A DNA stretch of 64,000 nt, from positions 21,009 through 85,008 of the forward strand of contig DRNU01000071.1 of the NCBI GenBank assembly GCA_011374975.1. The letters run 5' to 3'. Made by a program: the position numbers and the translations under genes. Below are positions 9,416 to 16,358 of the stretch, piece after piece. Below the pieces are notes generated by a model. It saw nothing but the letters and a program-made list of their open reading frames with translations, had not been told where the DNA came from and searched no databases. The stretch is from Gammaproteobacteria bacterium. GTDB taxonomy: Bacteria; Pseudomonadota; Gammaproteobacteria; DSM-19610. Position 1 is the stretch's first letter; the number at the start of each line of letters is the position of its first letter.

Positions 9416-9492
9416 GTCCGCTTTCACTGGATTTTCTGATTACTGAAAGTCGTGTTCTGGCCGATAGCTGCCATTCAAAAACCCCGGCAATG

Positions 9493-9801
9493 CTACCACC
9501 ATCCATCGGCAACCTGTGAATTATAATCTGTTGTACTTGGCGTAAACGGCTGCATGTAAACAACCTGCCGCCGATGTTTCGGCACATGCGCCTCCGACGT
9601 TTCGCGGTATAACATCAGCAGGTCGATGAGTTCCATTTCGGTATCTGTATCGAATAGCCGAGTAACCAGCTCGTCGGTCTCGATCTGCATACGCCCATAC
9701 CGATTCAGTAAAAACGTAAACCTTTCCAAGCTAACTGGGTCGAGGCTCCGGCCTAATTTTCTCAATACCTTTGCAGTATCGTTGTTAGTAATTACAAACA
9801 T
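9493..9801 (-). CDS. Hypothetical protein (102 aa)
   Basis: Open frame MFVITNNDTAKVLRKLGRSLDPVSLERFTFLLNRYG... Confidence 0.5.
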   Translation of the reverse strand: MFVITNNDTAKVLRKLGRSLDPVSLERFTFLLNRYGRMQIETDELVTRLFDTDTEMELIDLLMLYRETSEAHVPKHRRQVVYMQPFTPSTTDYNSQVADGWW

Positions 9802-9939
9802 ACGTCACCCATTATATTCGCTTTGGTCTTTACGGACAGCGTATAATCGAGACTCCCCAAGAGCCAAACTGTAACCCGTATACAAAGCGGTTAAACCAGT
9901 CCGGGGAATAGCGCCAACTATTCTCCGGACACCTTTAAA

Positions 9940-10167
9940 TCATTTAAAGCCCCAATCTCCCTTACCGGCCATAACGCACGGCAGGCTGCTGTAGTACGCC
10001 TTATGCACTCGCGCGGCGACGGATTTACTGCATTCGTATTTCCGCGCGAGTGCTGAAATCCCAATATAAGGATTCCGCTCCAAGTCTTCCAGCATCGCCG
10101 CATTACGCTGCGAGAGAAGTTCATTTAGAGCTTTATTGGTAGTCTCAATCCGTTTTACTAAATTCAT
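9940..10167 (-). CDS. Small HTH protein, possible autoregulator
   Basis: HTH-like GISALARKYECSKSVAARVHKAYY; divergent from operon at 10239 with an inverted repeat between them. Confidence 0.5.
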   Translation of the reverse strand: MNLVKRIETTNKALNELLSQRNAAMLEDLERNPYIGISALARKYECSKSVAARVHKAYYSSLPCVMAGKGDWGFK

Positions 10168-10181
10168 GACGTCACCTCTTT

Positions 10182-10198
10182 AGCGTTCGGCCAGAACG
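10182..10198. promoter_or_regulatory. Operator-like inverted repeat in divergent intergenic region
   Basis: GCGTTC-GGCCA-GAACGT (5-bp core arms, GTTC/GAAC). Confidence 0.3.
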
Positions 10199-10238
10199 TT
10201 ACCCGAGCGTAAACTATTATTAACATGGCAGTCTACCA

Positions 10239-10460
10239 GTGAGTAATTACATGACCGAATCAGCACCAATCAGCGTTCCTTTATACGAACGTGGCACTCC
10301 AGAATTTAAGGCGAGAGCAGAAAGGTTTAACTCACCGCGGGTGAAGGAGTACGTCGCGTCTATGCAGAAGTTCGCCGACGTCGTTAACGGCGGACGGCTG
10401 ACAGATTCGCAGATTCGATATATGCAACTCTACAATTACTACATGGGGAATATTGGCTGA
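10239..10460 (+). CDS. Hypothetical protein, first gene of overlapping operon
   Basis: 73 aa ORF; stop overlaps next start region. Confidence 0.55.
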   Translation: MSNYMTESAPISVPLYERGTPEFKARAERFNSPRVKEYVASMQKFADVVNGGRLTDSQIRYMQLYNYYMGNIG

Positions 10461-11059
10461 TGAAATATCCCTTGTTAGCGTTTCATTGGCCCGTTAATCC
10501 ATGTCGGGTATTGGAGATGTCGGTAGACGGTCAGAGCTATTTTGCCTCGTTCGATACCAACGCTTTTGTTATTAAAAATGCACTCAGCCGACTCGCGGTA
10601 AATCTCGAACATGGCTTGGACTTGGGTTTTAAAGCCAGGTGGTGGTCTGATGATTCTGGTATATGGGGCTATATTGATACGGACGAGATAGAAGATAAAA
10701 CTACCATAGCGCCGATCATTAAGGATGTCCGCGCCGGGGAGCTCCGGTATGTTAGCCCAGAGACTTCGACGATTGCAGTACACTCGAACGGTCCAGTGAA
10801 CTTTATAACCGAGAGTCAGATCACTGGCATGTCTATCGTCGAGGAACCTGCATGTAAGGATTCCTTTTTGTGGGAGACCGGACATACTTGGAATTTCGAT
10901 ATTCCAAAAGTCGTCCCGGTGGATTATGTCACAGCGGAAGTCCTCACAAACTTCGATACGGGGTTCAACATCTTTAACGCTATGCAGAAATTCCCGCATG
11001 AACTCTTCGACGCGTCCAAGATCGAGTCCAGACCGATATTCTGTCCGAGTGTAATCTGA
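10460..11059 (+). CDS. Hypothetical protein, prohead-protease-like pattern
   Basis: NLEHGLDLGFKARWWSDDSGIWGYI...IKDVRAGELRYVSPETS...ITGMSIVEEPAC resembles His/Ser and PA motifs of phage maturation proteases. Confidence 0.45.
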   Translation: MKYPLLAFHWPVNPCRVLEMSVDGQSYFASFDTNAFVIKNALSRLAVNLEHGLDLGFKARWWSDDSGIWGYIDTDEIEDKTTIAPIIKDVRAGELRYVSPETSTIAVHSNGPVNFITESQITGMSIVEEPACKDSFLWETGHTWNFDIPKVVPVDYVTAEVLTNFDTGFNIFNAMQKFPHELFDASKIESRPIFCPSVI

Positions 11060-11322
11060 TGTCTAAACCACCGTTTACGATTATGCAAGAACAACTCGAT
11101 CTGCAAGTAGGGGAAACCCAAGACGGGTTTATGCCAGTGACGGTATCAACACTCGACGGATCAGAGTCAATGACGATTATGCTTCGACCCGGCGGGGCGT
11201 CGTATCTCTGCATCGAGACTTTGAACTATCTAATCGACCAGAAAGAGGTCAAGGCACTGTCGGTTTTACGGGATGTCTTGTTTAGTTTGAATCTGTCCGA
11301 GGAGGAAAAATGCCTACAGTAG
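11059..11322 (+). CDS. Hypothetical protein (87 aa)
   Basis: Start overlaps upstream stop; overlapping operon. Confidence 0.55.
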   Translation: MSKPPFTIMQEQLDLQVGETQDGFMPVTVSTLDGSESMTIMLRPGGASYLCIETLNYLIDQKEVKALSVLRDVLFSLNLSEEEKCLQ

Positions 11323-11897
11323 TGAACCTAAAATCAGGACTCTTCGACGCCGAACTTTGCATAAAGCCAGAGGCCGTATTACGCGGCATTGAATACGCGA
11401 ATTCAGCAGCAGAAGCGGAATATTACAATAAAGGCAACCGCAAAAACGCTGCTACGCTCGCGAAAGTCCCGGCCCGGATAGCGAAACCCGCTGCGCGTAC
11501 TGCTACACGGCCCGTCCCGGCGGATACGGCGCTGTTAGCGGCTGCAAAAGATTTCCGGGCTATTCGGGCCGAGGCTTTATCTTTCACCGGTGATACACCC
11601 TCTAAATCGGTGCTAGAGGGCGTCGAGGCGTTCATTGCAGTAACGCTCCGGGATCGTTTCGAGGAAATCTTACATAAGCCTATTCAGTTAAACGATTTCG
11701 GTCTCGCTGCCCGTATTGGTACGGAAGTTTCTCCTGCATCTTTCATCCATACTGCTACGCGCTGTTACCTCCTCACTGCGATTTCGAGTCGCGAGACCTT
11801 TTTTATTGCAGGCGGTGCTTATAATGGCATCGAAGTATCAGCAGACGAGTTTGTGCTGTTGAATTCAGAAGATTGGGAAGGAGTGATCGTAGAATGA
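11310..11897 (+). CDS. Hypothetical protein (195 aa)
   Basis: Overlaps flanking ORFs; RBS GAGGAG at 11299. Confidence 0.55.
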   Translation: MPTVVNLKSGLFDAELCIKPEAVLRGIEYANSAAEAEYYNKGNRKNAATLAKVPARIAKPAARTATRPVPADTALLAAAKDFRAIRAEALSFTGDTPSKSVLEGVEAFIAVTLRDRFEEILHKPIQLNDFGLAARIGTEVSPASFIHTATRCYLLTAISSRETFFIAGGAYNGIEVSADEFVLLNSEDWEGVIVE

Positions 11898-12247
11898 CAT
11901 TCGGTGAATACCTTGAATTCATCTCTCGCGGGTTCGATATCAACGTCAGGAAACCGAGAATGGAAGTTGGTGATGCAGTCCGTGGCGTGGTATCCAATTC
12001 GCGTATTAGCTTTGCACTACTCCGTGACCTCCCCGACGTAATTAGCAGAATATCAACCATGCCCGGCGGGATAAGTCGAGTAGTTGCTATCGACTTGTTA
12101 GCAGTGCATGAACTCTATCTGTCTGATCCCGAATTGGCTGATATGCAGTTACCGCCGGAGGAAATCCAGGAAGTGCGCCGAGGGCCGATGACGACCGGTG
12201 CAAAAGGCTACCGAATGCTGAACGGCATCCCGGTACAGGAGGACTAG
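11894..12247 (+). CDS. Hypothetical protein, start MTFGEYLEF
   Basis: ATGA overlap with upstream stop; continuous ORF. Confidence 0.55.
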   Translation: MTFGEYLEFISRGFDINVRKPRMEVGDAVRGVVSNSRISFALLRDLPDVISRISTMPGGISRVVAIDLLAVHELYLSDPELADMQLPPEEIQEVRRGPMTTGAKGYRMLNGIPVQED

Positions 12248-12250
12248 ATA

Positions 12251-12460
12251 ATGTTTATTTCAATAAACGGTAGTTTAGTAAATATCAGTCAGGCGGCGAC
12301 TATTTAAAAATTCGGCGTTAGCAAGATTGAAATCGAGCTGTCGTCCGGCAAGGAAGTCAAAGTTGAATTCCCGGATGGGCCGACGCGGGACAATTATTTC
12401 GAGTTGTTGCAGCACGTATTGATAGTGCATCGAGATTTCAAGCAGTTACGAGTTGGTTAG
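12251..12460 (+). pseudogene. 70-codon ORF with one in-frame TAA at codon 19
   Basis: MFISINGSLVNISQAATI*KFGVSKIEIELSSGKEVKVEFPDGPTRDNYFELLQHVLIVHRDFKQLRVG*; RBS-like AGGAGG at the end of the upstream ORF. Confidence 0.65.
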
Positions 12461-12739
12461 TATCAGGCCCTGCAGCACCCGCCTAGCCATAAAAACTTCC
12501 ATTCTATTTAATTGCGGCACGATTTACACCGACGATTAAGACAGTAGTGATTGGCCGAAATACTTTTAGAATTTTGGAACCGGCAGGTGTCTTTTACAGT
12601 TTTTCGGTGTTCAATGAAGGGGTAAATGGGTGGGGAATTCTCTGGGCATCTACACTGTTTTATATAACAGTGTGGGGTAGTATTCACATATCAATATCGG
12701 TCTTTATACACTCTCTCCCATAGTCTTATGCCCATGTCC

Positions 12740-12990
12740 GGGTTGCGGGCTCCCGGCGTCCGGGGTTCCGGGCCGTCTATCGGTACCCGGTCGATGGGCC
12801 TATACACCCGGTTTAGCAGCTGCCTAAGCGGTGATCTCTCCGGCCCGGTATCCTAGCCACACGAGCCGATGCCACCGCTTATATCGGTGCTCCCGGCCGG
12901 TTACCATTAGGCTTGGGCTCTGCCCACGTAATCGACGCTTGCTGCATGTAATACTAGGCCCAAGCCCTATACCAGAAACCAGCGTAAACC
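12740..12990. other. Possible structured RNA / structured noncoding region
   Basis: No plausible ORF; stems AAGCGGTG(12826)/CACCGCTT(12873) and GGCTTGGGC(12910)/GCCCAAGCC(12958). Confidence 0.3.
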
Positions 12991-13074
12991 ACTTCATACA
13001 TAGGCTAAAACGCGGTTTCGTCCCCCCTATATACCGGAACCGGCGGATGCCGTCTAGGCTTCATTTCTGGACAT

Positions 13075-13100
13075 AAAAAAGCCCCGGGAGTACCGGGGCT
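13075..13100 (-). terminator. Rho-independent terminator for minus-strand genes
   Basis: AGCCCCGGTACTCCCGGGGCTTTTTT on minus strand. Confidence 0.85.
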
Positions 13101-13123
13101 GAGAGGTTGGGAGGACGGCGGCG

Positions 13124-13258
13124 CTACAGCAGGAAGGGAACCGTGCTGACTACCGCCACGAGGAGTATCATGAAGATCACTTCTGTCCGTGTGAGGTGTC
13201 GGGACGTGCAGGGGTCTGCGTAGTCGAAACGCCTCTGGTGCTTCCGCCGGTTCCTCAT
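13124..13258 (-). CDS. 44-aa single-TM miniprotein
   Basis: ATGA overlap with upstream gene; MRNRRKHQRRFDYADPCTSRHLTRTEVIFMILLVAVVSTVPFLL. Confidence 0.5.
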   Translation of the reverse strand: MRNRRKHQRRFDYADPCTSRHLTRTEVIFMILLVAVVSTVPFLL

Positions 13259-13911
13259 GACTTGGCACCTTCCACTGGTACTATGTAGCCTCTGGTCTTC
13301 ATGTGACTGAGATACCCACGCACGTAGCCCTTGGGGTCTTTCGTGTACGCCTTCGACTTTGGCGGCGTCCAATCTGAGGCGACGATAGATTCCAAAGCCT
13401 CTTCGATAGTGACCCCCGACTTCTTCATGAAGTAGGTCTCGAACACTTCCACGATCCCCCGGGCCTCGCGGTCGTCACCCGGGACGTACCGGACGGCGGG
13501 CTTGGTAGCCTTCTTGGTATCGGCCTTTGCAGCTTTCACCGGAGCCTTCTTGCTCGCCCGGGGCTCAGCTTTCGCCCGGGTCTTCCTAGCCATCGGGTCT
13601 TTCTTCCCCGGAGCCGGAGCCGCTTCCGGCGCTACCGTCGTGGCCTTCACGACCTTTGCGGCGGCGGCGTCGATATAGGACATGTCGATGCCCTCCTGAG
13701 CGGCGTAGGCGATACCCGTATCAGTAAAGCCAACCCAGAGAACGCCTTCATCCGTATCGGTCGTTACCAGCCCCTTCTTCTTGAGGTCCGTCAGGTTCCC
13801 GCGTTCGCTCTTGCTGCCTTCGAACATCGGCGTCCCGCTCCAGTTCTCCGCATCGTTCGCCAAGGCCAGGAACAACTTCTTGCTTGCTGCGGTGAGTTTG
13901 ATAGTAGTCAT
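13255..13911 (-). CDS. Two-domain protein with Ala/Lys-rich linker, possible DNA-binding
   Basis: N-terminal helical domain, linker KKDPMARKTRAKAEPRASKKAPVKAAKADTKKATKP, C-terminal helical domain; ATCGAA-CGT-TTCGAT repeat near 13989. Confidence 0.6.
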   Translation of the reverse strand: MTTIKLTAASKKLFLALANDAENWSGTPMFEGSKSERGNLTDLKKKGLVTTDTDEGVLWVGFTDTGIAYAAQEGIDMSYIDAAAAKVVKATTVAPEAAPAPGKKDPMARKTRAKAEPRASKKAPVKAAKADTKKATKPAVRYVPGDDREARGIVEVFETYFMKKSGVTIEEALESIVASDWTPPKSKAYTKDPKGYVRGYLSHMKTRGYIVPVEGAKS

Positions 13912-14630
13912 AATAGATTCTCCAGTAGGTTCATTCAGTACCCAATCGGTACGAGAACGAACATACCTGTATGGATATCCAGTAGTCTAATCGAACGTTT
14001 CGATCAGTGATAAGCGAAATGGGATCACGAAATGTAAGCTATTGTTTTGAACCATAACGCCAGATCGTCTCTGTTTGATACCTATACCAAGGTGTTTGGT
14101 AACGTTTGCTATACGCGTGCTACGCAATGCTAACAAGCACTTTTCAATATCGTTGAGACGAAATTATATTACGGGGTTGCACACCCGGTCGATCCGGAGT
14201 TGACCTGGCTATCGGCTGCGTTGACGGTCGCGGTAGTTGGTATCGGTCCCCGGTCGATCTGCTCCGACGGACGCATACCGGTGTCGGGGTGAGAGGTTGA
14301 GAGGTTGAGGGGATTGGTAGCTGGGAGGTTGCGAGTTGTTCGGCTTGGGTCGTCGGTCGATCCGCGAGCGGCCCGCGACCGGTCTGCAAGGGGCTATAGG
14401 TACCGTTGTCATGGGCATCTAAGCAGGTGTATAAGCCGTGATAATCTCGCTCCGGTAGGTTAGGTGTGTGAGCGTTTCGCTCTATGTATATAGGCTTAGA
14501 CAGGTGCTCGCGTGTGGGTAGGGGGGCTGTTTGGAAAAGATCGCTTAAAGTTGACGACCGCCGAGGCCAGGTACGAAATCTACCGAGCCTAATAGTTTTT
14601 GGGGTATCAAGAAAACCCGCGTTCAATCCA

Positions 14631-14659
14631 AACGCTATATAGCTTTGCTATATAGCGTT
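14631..14659. promoter_or_regulatory. Perfect 13-bp inverted repeat upstream of terS-like gene
   Basis: AACGCTATATAGC-TTT-GCTATATAGCGTT. Confidence 0.6.
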
Positions 14660-14767
14660 ATCTACAATACAAACCCGTTAGCATAATATCGAACTCGTAT
14701 CGAACTGATATGCCAAGTATCCTCGGGAGGTTATGCGTTTTTATCCGTATCGAGGAGTGCAGAAATT

Positions 14768-15358
14768 ATGGCTGAAAGGAAATATAAGGACCACGGGCGA
14801 AACAGTAAAATCGTAGATGGGCATTTTGTTCGTAATTCTAACTTGCTCCCTTTCGGCGGCAAGAATCTTGACGAGTTCGACGATGATGAAGACAAAGCAC
14901 GAGCGATAGAGACCGAACGCAAGAGGCAAAGCAATGGCGGGACCGCGTATCGCCGCCCGAGTCTGACCACGGGACTAACGCTCGATAACTTGCCGGAGTA
15001 TCAGTCAGCGATAAGCCAGCATGTGCTTGATGATCCGATTGCTTACTCTGCAATTCTTGGTGTGCTACGGAGTACGAGTAATCCAGCGAAGCTACCGGTA
15101 TCGAGCATGGGTACTCTGATGATATATGCGACAGCAGTAGCGGACCACGAGCGGATTACTGATGAGATAAACGAGACTCGCCCGGAACGGTACTACACCT
15201 CTAACGCAGGTATTGAGATCGAGAAGCCAATTTACAAGGTGCAGCGCGAGCTTGGGAAGCAGGTAGACACACTTGCTAAAAGCCTAAAGCTGCATGACTT
15301 GTCGCGAGCGGTGCAGGTTCGAAGCCGGGCGAAACCGAAAGGGGAGCCGATCAGCTAA
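14768..15358 (+). CDS. P27-like phage terminase small subunit (probable)
   Basis: Pattern MIYATAVADHERITDEINE...YYTSNAGIEIEKPIYKVQRELGKQVDTLAKSLKLHDLSRA resembles P27 TerS. Confidence 0.5.
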   Translation: MAERKYKDHGRNSKIVDGHFVRNSNLLPFGGKNLDEFDDDEDKARAIETERKRQSNGGTAYRRPSLTTGLTLDNLPEYQSAISQHVLDDPIAYSAILGVLRSTSNPAKLPVSSMGTLMIYATAVADHERITDEINETRPERYYTSNAGIEIEKPIYKVQRELGKQVDTLAKSLKLHDLSRAVQVRSRAKPKGEPIS

Positions 15359-15591
15359 AAGAACCCAATCAGATTAAGCCCAAGCCCGGCGAGTATTGCA
15401 GTACCCCAGCCAGGTCCCGGGTCCGGCTCGGTCTCCAGGTCTTTCCGGTACGCCCGGAGGCTGTCCGGGATGTCTGGTCCCATGTCTGTGGGAGGGGGGA
15501 CATTCCCAAGGGGTACGTCTTCGGACAGCCAAGGGTTTACTCCCGCAGTGTCGATTGGCCGTCCTGTCTTTATATCGACTACATTATCCAT
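15355..15591 (-). CDS. 78-aa Pro-rich protein with C-terminal hydrophobic tail
   Basis: MDNVVDIKTGRPIDTAGVNPWL...GPGWGTAILAGLGLNLIGFF; RBS-like GGAG; stop overlaps convergent terS-like stop. Confidence 0.5.
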   Translation of the reverse strand: MDNVVDIKTGRPIDTAGVNPWLSEDVPLGNVPPPTDMGPDIPDSLRAYRKDLETEPDPGPGWGTAILAGLGLNLIGFF

Positions 15592-15712
15592 ACGCGTTCT
15601 CCGCTCTATACCCCGATAGTACCGCCGCATTAATGCTATAGCTATTTTGGTATTAGCTCTGAGTTTGGCAGCGGTATAGGGTAGGTGTTCCATCACAGAA
15701 GGAGTACTTGCT

Positions 15713-15994
15713 ATGGCACAATTATCCGTTAATGGCTTTACCCCTATGACGATAACCCAACCCGGAGAATCCACTTCACCCGTCCGTGTCGAGAAACCAC
15801 GCGCCCCGCTCGAAACCCTCATATTGTCTATACAACGAATAAAATCAGACTGTAGTAAACGCGGCGACCGCGAAAATGCCGCAGCGCTGCAAGAAGCCAT
15901 GCCTCTGGCCCGCGCCGGTCGCTATGTCAGCGCAAGAGAAATCCTACTTTCAGTAATACTCCTGCACCAGAAATTTAAGCCGGATATTTTCTAG
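15713..15994 (+). CDS. Hypothetical protein (93 aa)
   Basis: RBS-like AGAAGGAG upstream; helical C-terminal half. Confidence 0.5.
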   Translation: MAQLSVNGFTPMTITQPGESTSPVRVEKPRAPLETLILSIQRIKSDCSKRGDRENAAALQEAMPLARAGRYVSAREILLSVILLHQKFKPDIF

Positions 15995-16108
15995 GCCCGG
16001 GAGGCATCCGGGGGAGTCGGTCGATACCCCGGGAAGGGCTGTTTAAGGGGTATGCAGAAAGAGGATTTCGAGCGGGTATTGGCATCTATATTAGTTATAG
16101 GCTAATAA

Positions 16109-16342
16109 GAGGGTTTAGTCGGGTTTAGAGGGGTACCTCCCCCCCGGTGTTCAGGACCCTTCTACCTGTTTACTATTTACGTATTTAGTAAACAGGTAGA
16201 AGAGTCCTAGAGACCCTAGTACGGAAACCCTCTAAACCCGACTAAACCCTCCTTTTTCGAACTAATTTAGGCTGTTTTCTGCAAGAAGCACATGTTTCTG
16301 TACATACAAACCGAAGAAAATATTATACGTATTTAGTAAACA
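16109..16342. other. Origin-like block: nested inverted repeats plus iteron copies
   Basis: Outer arms 16109-16132/16228-16251 (24 bp, perfect); inner arms 16153-16175/16186-16208 (22/23); ACGTATTTAGTAAACA at 16179 and 16327; next to primase gene. Confidence 0.55.
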
Positions 16343-16358
16343 ATCGTTTTACACATTT

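Noticed and set aside
10475-10999. 174-aa minus-strand ORF
   Set aside because: Antisense to the 199-aa operon gene, which has overlapping neighbours and a better start.
14144-14626. 160-aa minus-strand ORF in the region upstream of the terS-like gene
   Set aside because: Arg/Pro/Thr-rich, low-complexity translation without good start context; region better explained as noncoding with repeated motifs.
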